DNA from: Lineus longissimus
Lineage: Eukaryota > Nemertea > Pilidiophora > Heteronemertea > Lineidae
NCBI RefSeq assembly: GCF_910592395.1
Contig: NC_088316.1
Location: 9,612,001-9,676,000, forward strand
DNA length: 64,000 nt
Direction of reading: 5' to 3'
Of this stretch, positions 33,601 through 41,268 are shown piece by piece (within the stretch, counting starts at the first letter, position 1; each line of letters starts with the position of its first letter). A program made the position numbers and the translations under genes. Below the pieces are notes generated by a model. The model searched no databases, was not told the DNA's origin, and worked only from the letters and a program-made list of their open reading frames with translations.

Positions 33601-36600
33601 TTCCAACCCGGTCACTGAAATTCCAAATGAACTTAGGGTAATCAGCCGAAGTCCCATCGAATATCATAACTGGAGGTGCGGGCAACTCTTGGTGTGCCGT
33701 CATTCGTTCTAGTGTCTGAGCTAAGTTGGCCAAATCTCCTGCTGCCACTAAGGCTGTTGGCTTAGGGCCGTAAATGACTGGCTGTTGATTCGTGACTTGA
33801 TTGGCCTCCTGGGCCGGGACTAGCTGATCCGTGTGGTTCTGCTTAACCTGGTAAGCCGGACTCTGGACTTGCTGACCATCCTGATCCTGAACATCAACAT
33901 GCAGCTGACTCGTCTGTTCACATCCAACCATGTTGGTCTCAGACTGATGCAGTATGTTCATCTGCGTACCACTGATTGGGCGCACACCGGATCTTCTAGT
34001 ATTCTGCGTAATACTATACGTAGGCTTGGACTGGCTTCCATTGTACTCTTGACCAGCTGGAATGGCATTATTACCTCTGCCATTCTGACCTACAGTTGCA
34101 ATGCCGCCTTTACCATGGCTGGCCTGGGTGCCAGCTACTAACATGAAAGTCCCTTCATTTCCGACATTTGGCTCGGAAATATATCCATAAGGCTTGGGCT
34201 GATGTATCCCATCTCCAAAAGCGTCAACATGCCCATTCGTGTCTTCAGAATCAACGTGAGGCAGCTTACTATGATCTACGCCAACACTATGATCACCATG
34301 ATCACTAACAGGGTTTAGTGTCACAGTTTCCCCAGGCTTACATAAAGGCTCCTTACGACTACCTTTCTTTTCTTGTAACCCCGAAACAACCTGGTCTTCA
34401 CCAGTATCTTCACATTGCTGTTCTTCAGTGGCAGCATGCTCATCACTTGTGTCGCCGGTTGACCGCAACCCGAACACACACTGATCACCCTCAGCTATAT
34501 TTTCATAATCATCCATCATAGCATCTTCGTTTAGAGCAGGATGATTATTCACAGGGTCTTCATTGTTGAAATCATGCAATCGGTATGAAAGTTCTTCATC
34601 CGGGTCAGATTGCGTAGCTTGCATTTCGCATTCTAAATCAATCATGCGAAGGCGCATCTGGGAATTTATGCGCAACTCAGCACGTGCTATGTCTGCTTGA
34701 ATTCTTGCCTCCTCAATTTGCTGTCGGGCTTCAAGCTCGGTTTTCTTCCTCTCTGCTTGCAAGTGTCTTCGTATCTGGCTTGCACCACTACTACGGGTAC
34801 CTGCTCGTCTCGAGCTAGCCCTATTCCCAGTTGTCCAGCTTGGGAGCTTTGTGGCACTGGCAAGCTGGATTTTTGCCCTCACTGTTGCCTGGTGGCTGCT
34901 GTCCTCCTCATATCCCTTCATATTGTTCCAATGTCTTCACAATCACGCTTGGTAAACTCAATCCCAAATGGTCCACTCATATACTGCTCACGACTTCCAA
35001 CCTTATAATGCCACAGCACAGGTCTCCAAGTCCTTCACTCTGACTCAGAGCTCAATGTGATTAGTATACGACCTCGGATGGGTACATCGAATACCAGGGC
35101 GAACAATGACCAATATATTTCTGATATGATGGCTGCTCCACACTGTCGGCAATAAACAGCAACAACAAATGAGGCTCAAACTTCCAATCTTCTTGAGTTA
35201 GATACACAGCAGAGACAATTACAACACATGCATGACGTGTACAGCAACAAGATCCAATACTATAACATACCAGTGTATGCTTTGATATCCTTTGAAACGA
35301 TCTGGGGTCGACGAAAATTCGACCACCAAATCCAACGTTGTCTCACCTTGGGCTAGCATCAATCTAACCACAAGGTTATCAAGGCGATTCTGACAAAATT
35401 CAAATTCAAACCTCCACTAGTACGGTACTAAGTACAATGTTGCTCCGTCGACGATCTCCAATAGGAATTCAGAAGTATTAAGGTAGCAGGAAGGGTTGGG
35501 CGTTTGTGGTTTCTGAGTCTGAGGGGGTTGGTGTCTGTTGACTGTGCTTTAAGAGAGACTAGGCATGGCGCCAGTCTCTCTTAAAGCACATTCAACAGGC
35601 ATTTGGTCTTGGGTAAGTACAGAATCAAGGCAGCTCAGAGAGCAATGATTGAACGATGCTGTGGACAAGTCCAAGGATACTGCATCAGTCACGACCAACT
35701 TCTCAGAAAGCGTCACCACCAGCATATTCAATGTTCAGTTCCAACCTGTACCAGTCCAATGCACGCCTGTCATGGTCAGCAGTAGTCAGCTTAGCGCGAT
35801 ATGGAACATTCTTCCGAAACTCAAGCGAGGGAAGTCTGCTCATTAGCATATCTCGCGCACTGCTCCTTCTTGTCAAACATCGTAGTGAAATCGTAATGGA
35901 AAACGTCTGGCTTTGCGCCAGACATTAAGACTAATAATTGAAGAACTAATAGGTAATGAACTTCTACTTGCGCGAGACTGCTGTGATAAAATTGTCATTG
36001 CAGAGACTCCGGTGACGTTCACATCATATTATTTACAATCAAAAATGCCCTCAAAAGACGACATAGAATGATTATTTTATTGATATTTCCTACTATATAC
36101 CTTCCATTTATCACTTTATACAAATAGATCGGCGTTAGGTCGTATGCTTTTCTTTCCTGGTGACACTATAAAGCAAAATAGTTGCAACCCCGTAAATGCG
36201 CTATAAGTCCAATAATAAGTGACGGTGACCCGTTATAAATGTTTCGCCAGCATCGCTTTTTTGCCGCTACGCGGCGCTTTGGGCCCTTGCGTCCAGCTCG
36301 ACTGGCAACAATCCAGTCATCAACGACTACTGGTACGATGATGATTAACTCAGACTGGCAACAATCCAGTCGAATACTCTAATGCTGCCGATTCAACTTA
36401 GGCTGGCAACAATCCAGCCATACATGAATTACAATGCAAACAATGAAATGACAGGCTGGCAACAATCCAGCCATGCAGGTATACTGCAAACGATTATATA
36501 AATTCAAGGGCTGGCAATCCAGCTATCAAACAAACACAACAGTTTTTAACTTAGGTTGGCAACAATCCAGCCATGAGCTTGTGCGAGACTAGTATCTACT

Positions 36601-38259
36601 ATAGGTCGCTGCTTACACATAACAGTCAAGTTCCGAACCGTGACTGCCTCAATGTTAATAAGTGTCACTCAACGGTAACCGGAAAAACGCCGACCGACCG
36701 ACCAACCGACTGACCGACCGACCTTCCGACCTACCAACCCAAGGAGTTTCGTAGTTGAGTCACAGGTCTCATAAGTCAATGTGATATATCCAATCCACGA
36801 TAGCAGGTCACGTGAAATGAAATTGTAAACAAGCGCACGTGCGCTGGTCAAATGACAACAAATGCATGTTGCGCGTTGCAGTTCATGCATTGCATCGGTC
36901 GAGACACTCGAGTAGAAAAACTACAGTGCATAGATTAGGCCCAAATCATGTTTTTAAATCCACCGACCATGTAGACAAAGCATATATTTAGAGTATCGTT
37001 ATCAGTTCCTTAATGCGTGAACTCGTTTTCCCGGTATAATTGACTGGAGATGCTGCTGTCAGACACGTCGGACTCCATCACGTCCATTGCGCTGGGCACT
37101 ACACAGATAAATGTGCTATAGAGAAGCGAAAGGGATACTGCACTATGACGGTAGGTTGGCAGGTCAGTCGGTCGGTCGGTCGGCGTTTTTCCGGTTACCG
37201 GGCTATGAGGCGCGAATGGGATGCCGTAAGTGAGGTTGTCAGAGTCGGCGAGTAGGTCGGTCGGTCGGTCGGTCGGTCGGCGTTTTTCCGGTTACCTCAC
37301 TCAACCTATTACCATAGAATACGCAGCGCAATCACTATAGCTCCCCGGATACTGAAATGATACAGTTCTAGCCCGCGACGCGAAGTAAAGTGAATATCGT
37401 CTCCCCGATATAAGAAGTTCAGGTTCACTACGACTGAACGGTCATGTCTAAAAGTATAAACGCGTGGGCATCTCCATGCTAGCCTCTGAATAAGCTGATT
37501 ATATCGCAGGCGGCTTCGCTCGAAGAGGGCTAGTGGGCACCGCCTGGTTTGCCTCCGGCACACAACCTGACACAGCACGATAGTCGATAAAACGAAGCAA
37601 AATATTAAACAAATATCTGTCCATGCATCAGGATGCAACACGTTTGAATTATTCCAGTATACACTACGTGTATACACAGTGTAGGCCTCTACACAGTCCT
37701 TTCAGCATTCAGTTCGAGTCGTTTCTGACCGGAAATCTCCGTGGTCCTACTAAAGATTTCCCATAGCGACCACTACCGATCACCACTCCATAGTGACGCG
37801 CTTCAACGTTAAACATGTCCGCCTGACAACCAGTCCGTCAATCGCGGACGGCATTACTCGGGTAAAGTAGGTCATTCGATCGACCTCAGTTCAACATATC
37901 CCTTTTGTGTCACCATGTACGCTCCGTGCGTACGACTGTATCAGTGTATGCATCAACGTATCCACAGGGACTAAACTCATACAAAAGATCTCAAAACTAA
38001 TTTATTTGCCTTACAACCAATGCTCCTAACATTTTGTCTTGATTTTCATCGCAATTTCGTCCAAAACTGTCCCGTTCCGAAATCCCGTGACACAAATTGA
38101 CGCGATCGTACTGGTGTCGTTACAACACACAAGACATATTCCGCCCAAACCGCGCAACGCGGCAGTCTTTACTGGTAGGCGCGGACACAAACATTAATCT
38201 ATGAAGTTATTAAATCACCCAAACCAATAGATAAATTGATTGACGCAACTGATGATTAA
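27660..38259 (+). CDS. Virus-like block gene interrupted by BEL2
   Basis: A lysine-rich frame runs from at least 27660 to the BEL2 left LTR at 27959. The BEL2 target duplication CAAAC (27954-27958 and 38188-38192) lets the same frame continue from 38193 for about 21 further codons to a TAA at 38257-38259. So the pre-insertion gene was open across the site. The left part contains a [17 protein letters not shown]-type segment. Function unknown. The coordinates span the retroelement; coding pieces are 27660-27958 and 38193-38259. Confidence 0.55.
27959..28222 (-). repeat. BEL2 3' LTR
   Basis: Matches the right-hand LTR except for a short deletion (CAGTGTATG region) and a few substitutions. Followed by TACTCCCCCC (28223-28232), the complement of a purine tract. 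Confidence 0.95.
28635..29095 (-). pseudogene. BEL2 C-terminal integrase tail and DUF5641
   Basis: The frame from about 29058 carries [18 protein letters not shown], typical after the BEL integrase core. A shift near 28960 leads into [22 protein letters not shown] and a DUF5641 domain (28970-28635). The boundary with the integrase frame at 29086 is another shift with a TAG/TTAA-type interruption. DUF5641 is universal at the C-terminus of BEL/Pao integrases. Confidence 0.85.
29086..30567 (-). CDS. pol: BEL2 RNase H-integrase segment
   Basis: 493 codons. RNase H-like start: [16 protein letters not shown] with [14 protein letters not shown] and [17 protein letters not shown]. Integrase zinc domain: [14 protein letters not shown]...CIGCRRR. 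Core: TGLDYFGPL (Asp 1), [12 protein letters not shown] (Asp 2) and [14 protein letters not shown] (Glu). All catalytic positions are present. The 5' end of RNase H overlaps a break near 30570-30660. This is the best preserved enzyme segment in the window. Confidence 0.9.
   Translation of the reverse strand: MVMAKGRTAPSVFLTVPRLELQAAVVAARVDCLIRKEMELEVSRAVFWTDSRITLQYIYNKCRRFKTYVANRVTEIRDTTSPTQWRHVPGKDNPADDISRGQTGEAFLKNPRWFQGPKFLSQPEENWPAAEVKPLEGNDLEVREEKVVGLLLTSSASLDNMIARCSSWIGLQRRVALLLKFADMIRKEERPKLGMDRAAKSIVMYTQRGFYAEEIADLKSNGKVKQSSQLRLLNPVLVDGVLRVGGRLSRAPTSFDARYPMIIPGGTHLSSVLIHHYHQTTAHAGQEHVLAAFREKFWIHRARISVKKIIRSCIGCRRRLASRLTQKMADLPAMRLVAYEPPFSRTGLDYFGPLIVKRGRSQLKRRGAIFTCLIVRAVHLEVVESLDASSFINALRRFLGRRGDPKDIWSDNGTNFTGGERELREALQHWNAQNVDDELAQRGINWHFQPQAASHMSGVWERLVKSIKLALKALLGQALVSDEVLATTFVEVE
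30658..31874 (-). CDS. pol: BEL2 reverse transcriptase and A17 segment
   Basis: 343 codons (31874-30843) carry the [36 protein letters not shown]-type catalytic Asp region ([13 protein letters not shown]), [14 protein letters not shown] and [12 protein letters not shown] (catalytic YVDD). The following A17-type segment ([21 protein letters not shown]) is in another frame, 30888-30658, so one frameshift near 30870 separates them. Confidence 0.9.
31932..33098 (-). CDS. pol: BEL2 zinc-knuckle and aspartic protease segment
   Basis: 388 codons. Cys/His clusters ([13 protein letters not shown] near residue 102; [13 protein letters not shown] near 135) are followed by the DUF1758 protease with [14 protein letters not shown] near residue 207 and SILIGEDVP near 320. 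A frameshift at about 31932 separates it from RT. Confidence 0.85.
   Translation of the reverse strand: MSKGHGKGFEITKTSHTRDPEKKSTCTTMSTQPMSDQGVAKSGQQESSTGHSVQRNGAKFTRVSRPRNNAAKDEARSSGGNSEAKAKGTRDTKSHNKELRRCQFCDQDHLVSNCAQFKSKSVEFRKQFVRKAGLCFCCLWKHYVKDCKWKKPCTETGCDRLHHPLLHQEQEVHIGSLVSTSKPTQSVLLKVIPVRLYSKDKQSLTTFAMLDSGSTVTMIAKSIASRLGITGLPEVLSVNTVLAKGQIKEVKIAECFLSPTSEEESLIPVSRAHVVDELHIDERYRPDVVDLSGWKHLQGLDLSTEVDVKTVSILIGEDVPRAHAVTESRYGECPDTQPYAVKTPYHGVLLDRLARLEISLCPAAMYSWRVLMCLGVMVIGRVSWPASK
33290..34921 (-). CDS. gag: BEL2 Gag N-terminal and DUF1759 segment
   Basis: 543 codons: a Glu/Arg-rich coiled coil (about residues 50-105, [19 protein letters not shown]), a long low-complexity Gln/Asn/Gly linker, then the DUF1759 capsid-type domain from about residue 410 ([18 protein letters not shown], ...[12 protein letters not shown]...). 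About 190 bases with a frameshift separate it from the zinc-knuckle frame. Long for BEL Gag because of the linker. Confidence 0.85.
   Translation of the reverse strand: MKGYEEDSSHQATVRAKIQLASATKLPSWTTGNRASSRRAGTRSSGASQIRRHLQAERKKTELEARQQIEEARIQADIARAELRINSQMRLRMIDLECEMQATQSDPDEELSYRLHDFNNEDPVNNHPALNEDAMMDDYENIAEGDQCVFGLRSTGDTSDEHAATEEQQCEDTGEDQVVSGLQEKKGSRKEPLCKPGETVTLNPVSDHGDHSVGVDHSKLPHVDSEDTNGHVDAFGDGIHQPKPYGYISEPNVGNEGTFMLVAGTQASHGKGGIATVGQNGRGNNAIPAGQEYNGSQSKPTYSITQNTRRSGVRPISGTQMNILHQSETNMVGCEQTSQLHVDVQDQDGQQVQSPAYQVKQNHTDQLVPAQEANQVTNQQPVIYGPKPTALVAAGDLANLAQTLERMTAHQELPAPPVMIFDGTSADYPKFIWNFSDRVGTKSFTDSFKLSQLIMCSRGEAKKAIDRYEGTSKGYEMAWKVLHERFGQPFQIVKSSVDRLTAGPRIQAQDRKSLLEFADQLEATLQTLDDQHLLAEANTQTLL
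34922..35469. other. BEL2 leader next to gag
   Basis: No gene or repeat recognised; probably original 5' untranslated sequence of BEL2. Confidence 0.4.
35470..35822. repeat. Dispersed repeat family C, copy 1, with a 25-bp hairpin
   Basis: It matches 58005-58348 in the same orientation, starting CAGAAGTATTAAGGTAGCAG. The inverted repeat TGTTGACTGTGC...GAGACT (35536-35560) and its partner 35573-35597 form a 25-bp stem with one mismatch and a 12-base loop. In copy 2 the left arm is shortened. On the minus strand the right part encodes the same terminal peptide as the coding remnant at 58225 ([18 protein letters not shown]). Confidence 0.75.
35915..36290. repeat. Dispersed repeat family B, copy 2
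   Basis: Similar in the same orientation to 3178-3600, from ACTAATAATTGAAGAACT to the GCCGCTACGCGGCG palindrome, but without the internal duplication found in copy 1. Confidence 0.65.
36300..36572. repeat. Spaced array of six self-complementary 19-base units
   Basis: Units start at 36300, 36353, 36401, 36454, 36509 and 36554, about 45-55 bases apart, with unrelated spacers. Units 1-2 read GACTGGCAACAATCCAGTC and units 3-4 read GGCTGGCAACAATCCAGCC, so both bases of the outer pair change together. Unit 5 has a 4-base loop and ends CCAGCT; unit 6 has GGTTGG. Each can form a 6-bp stem. It is not a CRISPR array: it is too short, it is in an animal retroelement, and the units differ. Confidence 0.85.
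36674..37296. mobile_element. Mutator-like MITE 1, 9-bp TSD
   Basis: The termini GGTAACCGGAAAAACGCCGA and its inverted partner at 37296 are followed inward by GACC/GGTC tetranucleotide runs. TCACTCAAC flanks both ends (36665-36673, 37297-37305). A second right-terminus copy (about 37157-37200) lies 50 bases inside the outer one. The 9-bp duplication and long TIR fit Mutator-like elements. A related copy in inverted orientation is at 62838-63518. No coding capacity. Confidence 0.85.
37306..37915. other. BEL2 5' leader and primer binding site
   Basis: No gene recognised. The last bases, TTTTGTGTCACCA (37903-37915), read TGGTGACACAAAA on the element strand directly after the LTR and would pair with a tRNA ending in TCACCA-type sequence. 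Confidence 0.6.
37916..38187 (-). repeat. BEL2 5' LTR
   Basis: 272 bases from TGTACGCTCC to GCGCGGACA, close to the left LTR, followed by target duplication CAAAC at 38188-38192. Confidence 0.95.
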
Positions 38260-38289
38260 CTTAAAGAATTATGCTTCACGGATAATGTA

Positions 38290-38628
38290 ATGAGAGAAGT
38301 TAGAGCCTTAAAAAAGGCTGGTGATGATCTTGCTGCAGTAAAAATGGAAAAGGATATGCAGATAATGGAACTAAACGATCAAATAGAGGAAATGAATAAA
38401 GAGAAAGATATATTATAAGAGATATTGGAAAAATACAAAAATACAATGAAAAACTTAACAAGAGATTATCTAAAAGGTTGGGAAGATGACGAAGAAAAAA
38501 ACCAAGCATTAGAAGATCATCTTGATCAAGCTAAAGATGATTTTGATAAAGTTAAAGGTGATTATGATCAAGCTAAAAGTCAACTGATTAATAAAACATT
38601 GAGATGGATAAACTACAAAAGGAAATAG
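38290..38628 (+). pseudogene. Coiled-coil protein of the virus-like block (one stop)
   Basis: A lysine/glutamate/aspartate-rich frame with clear heptad character runs from ATG 38290, through one in-frame TAA at 38416-38418, to 38628. The downstream half has repeated DDFDKVKGDYDQAK-like units. It overlaps the next frame, which also starts as coiled coil, and the two were probably one protein before a frameshift near 38610. Confidence 0.45.
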
Positions 38629-39056
38629 CTGAACTAGAAGACAAACTGCATGAGGAAAGGGCAAAGGTATGGCAGATTGACAGTGAGAGGGAGTCACAAA
38701 CTGAAAATGTTAAACGTTTAATAAAAGATGTATTAATTAAACCAGATTCAAATATTTCATTAAATGATAGAATTAAGTTACTTTTTAAAACGTATGGAGT
38801 AACCATTGGTGCCATAGTATCATCTGTAGTTATGATCTTCACAACTCTAGGTTTTATTATCAGTAACGCTCTGAAAGCTGTCCCTAAACCTACACTACCA
38901 GGACCTAAACCAGGACCAGAACCAGAACCATCAATACCAGATAAAGTAAAAGGAGGTCTCAAGAAGTTTGCTAATTGGCTTAAGGAACTTGCTAAGAAAG
39001 CAGCAGCTGCTTTACCTGGAATAATCGGGTCTTTCGTTTCATTCCTATTGTCATAA
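38604..39056 (+). CDS. Coiled-coil/transmembrane/amphipathic-helix protein of the virus-like block
   Basis: 150 codons in four modules: coiled coil (residues about 1-35), a linker ending in KLLFKTYGV, a hydrophobic transmembrane segment (about 72-94, rich in Ile, Val and Ala), a Pro-Gly-Glu hinge (about 96-116), and a Lys-rich amphipathic helix with an AAAALPGIIGSFVSFLL end. I recall many unannotated invertebrate proteins of this layout. An amphipathic terminal helix next to a TM segment is also a feature of membrane-active virion proteins in adenovirus/Polinton-like lineages, so such a role is a reasonable inference but unproven. The frame is intact. Confidence 0.5.
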   Translation: MDKLQKEIAELEDKLHEERAKVWQIDSERESQTENVKRLIKDVLIKPDSNISLNDRIKLLFKTYGVTIGAIVSSVVMIFTTLGFIISNALKAVPKPTLPGPKPGPEPEPSIPDKVKGGLKKFANWLKELAKKAAAALPGIIGSFVSFLLS

Positions 39057-39365
39057 AAAGATGGCTGCCACGGCGGTTGTTTCGATTAGCCTGCGCTGAT
39101 AAAAAAAGGTTTATCTTGGAAACACCTTGTCTCCTATTGACTGGATGATGAGGAGACATACGTCGTACATTATAGAAAAGTGAGGTCTAGGTGTTATTCT
39201 TTTGAAGGAGGTTCCATTCCTACTTCTTTGGAGAAATAGTGAGGGAAGTTTTTTCCCTGAGTGTGAACAGGACTTACATACATGTACATTGTATATGCGT
39301 ATGCGTGTGTGTATGTGACACGAAAAGAACAACAGTAGTCACCATAGCCGGAATTCTGTTCCGCT

Positions 39366-40894
39366 CTAATGGCTTCGAAAACAATAACCGATCACTTTTA
39401 GGAACCACAGAAACACCGAGACAAGCTGGTGAAAAGTGTAAAGGAAATCAGCGTTCCCCACAGGAGGGATTAGGAAGCCCTGACCAGAAAATGGCACGAA
39501 GAGAGGGAGATCATGTTGACAAGCACGTCGAATCGGGGGAACCAGAACGCGCCGAGAACGATGCAGGGTCTTCTGAGAAACAACTAGATACCGCCCCACA
39601 GGAGGAAGATACTGGCCTACCAATTATTTATGATCCTGTATTGCAATATATTGTATTTGGACAGCAAACGGGTACGAATGATAATGTACGGAAAGCAGTG
39701 GTTGGTTATAACTCTGCTAGTCAGATTCGTGTTGCGAAAAATAAGTTATGGGGAGCGAAACCTAATCTGTGTGATATAATAGGTGACTTGCAAGTGCGCA
39801 AGTCATCTTCCGCGAGGCCGGAGGAGGAGGCGAATACTAGTGATATCATTGCCGCACTGAGAAAGCTTGACAAAGTGAATAAAATGCCGAGAATCGTGAT
39901 CCCGACCTGAGGAACTGAACAATATATCGTTTGCTGATAGATCATATAGTTTAGAACACAAAATGAGTCAGATGCAAGAGATGGTAGAAAAGTGTTCACA
40001 TGACACGAGAGAATTAAAAGCAAATGCCGATAACAAACCACACAAATCATATGCCGAAACATGGAAGCATAAAGTACTGTCACTGACGATGAGGAGAGTG
40101 GTGCGATGCGTAGGCCGACTGGGCCGACCGTTGAGCCGGCTCGGTGTGAATCGATATGGGGCGATACCCAGACTATACGTAATACCGAAAGCGGAGTCAC
40201 TGGCCAGATGACTTTCAACAGTATAATATATAGTTCGAAATCCAGACCTATGAGTAGGGGGCGGGGTTCTAGAAGTGCGCGTGGCCACGGGCGCACTAAT
40301 CCGCCTATGCCCCAAAACGTGTTAAGATTGAGGGGAAGTTGCCGGTCCCTGAGTGAAACTAGTGCGGATGATTATGATGGGGAATATCGAGTATCCAGTT
40401 ATGAACAGAAAAAGTTAAAAAGGAGAGAGAAATGGGGACCGAGGGTGATCACAGGCATATCAGATGCGAATTGTGGTTTCAAAGGTGCTTCTGAACCCAA
40501 CAGGGACTTGTTTATTTTTCGGCTTGACCCTTTCACCGAGAAAGAGGACCTTATGAAACATCTCGCTGATAACAAGATTGAAATCAGGGGATTACAGCTA
40601 GTGTCGCATGCCAATGCTAAGTTTAGATCGTTCCGATTAATTGTAGCGAAGTCAGAATTCAGCAGATTATTTGACGACGCATTATGGCCTAAAGGCCTAC
40701 GTGTAAGAAAGTACAACGTCCCTCCAAAAAGGAGGATGAAAACACCGAGGACAAATCATGATATACCGTCTTTTCATCGATGTAAGACCGGTTCATTAGG
40801 ATTAATGCATACGCCTACCGCGAGCACAGGGCACAATACCATTTCACTCATTGGTCGAAAGTTGAATGAAGTAGGTGTATTACTAGTAGAATGA
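39366..40894 (+). pseudogene. LINE1 ORF1 protein
   Basis: A start MASKTITDHF (39369) ends at once in TAG. The main frames are 39410-39910, 39911-40105 and 40106-40894, linked by shifts. The last includes an RRM-like fold region ending LWPKGLRVRKYNVPPKRR, the usual C-terminus of CR1/L2-group ORF1 RNA-binding proteins. It binds the element RNA and assists target-primed reverse transcription. Disrupted. Confidence 0.65.
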
Positions 40895-41268
40895 CAGATT
40901 GGCCTAACGAGACACATAGGATATGCAAAGCGCTCGCGTTTATTGTGGTTTGCGGTCTGAGTTTGCGGTTTCAGTGCGGTTTTGCGGTTTGGGTCTGTTT
41001 GATAGATCAACGTTAACCCTTTCTCACATAAAACGCGTTTGAGTGGGCATCACAGGCCTTTTGGGGGCTCTACCAGCATCGCTTCAAGACAGCGATGCTT
41101 CATGCATTCAGGTTTATTCAGATTGGCTTTCATCCAATCTTTATTCATCTTTTTTTGCCTTTATTCATTGTTTTTATTTTTTATTTCTCATTTGTTTGTT
41201 TTTTTTTATTCATTATTTTGGATTTTTATTCTGGTCCGGTTGTCGATTTTCTCTGTTGACCCGATTGC
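40895..41268. other. Spacer between LINE1 ORF1 and the pogo transposase
   Basis: A TTTGCGGTTT-type motif recurs three times near 40950-41000 and a T-rich stretch covers 41110-41220. The pogo left terminus should lie here but I could not locate a matching inverted repeat. Confidence 0.4.

Larger units (their letters stand above)
27959..38187 (-). mobile_element. BEL/Pao LTR retrotransposon BEL2
   Basis: LTRs at 27959-28222 and 37916-38187 both run from TGTACGCTCCGTGCG to GGCGCGGACA. Direct repeats CAAAC flank the element exactly, a 5-bp duplication normal for BEL/Pao. A purine tract adjoins the left LTR and a tRNA-complementary site adjoins the right LTR, so transcription is leftward. Gag, protease, RT, RNase H, integrase and DUF5641 are all present in order (28635-34921) with few lesions. 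The 5' region (34922-37915) is swollen by later repeats and a MITE. Confidence 0.95.

Noticed and set aside
33833-34141. Plus-strand frames inside BEL2 gag
   Set aside because: They lie opposite a coherent Gag frame and show no family resemblance; the same holds for other frames opposite BEL1 and BEL2.
36300-36572. CRISPR-like look of regularly spaced repeats
   Set aside because: The units are only 19 bases and self-complementary, they vary between copies, the spacers have no uniform length, and the context is an animal retrotransposon with no cas genes.
40106-40894. Possible host RNA-binding gene
   Set aside because: The C-terminal motif and its neighbour ORF2 fit a LINE ORF1, and frameshifts link it to the preceding ORF1 frames.
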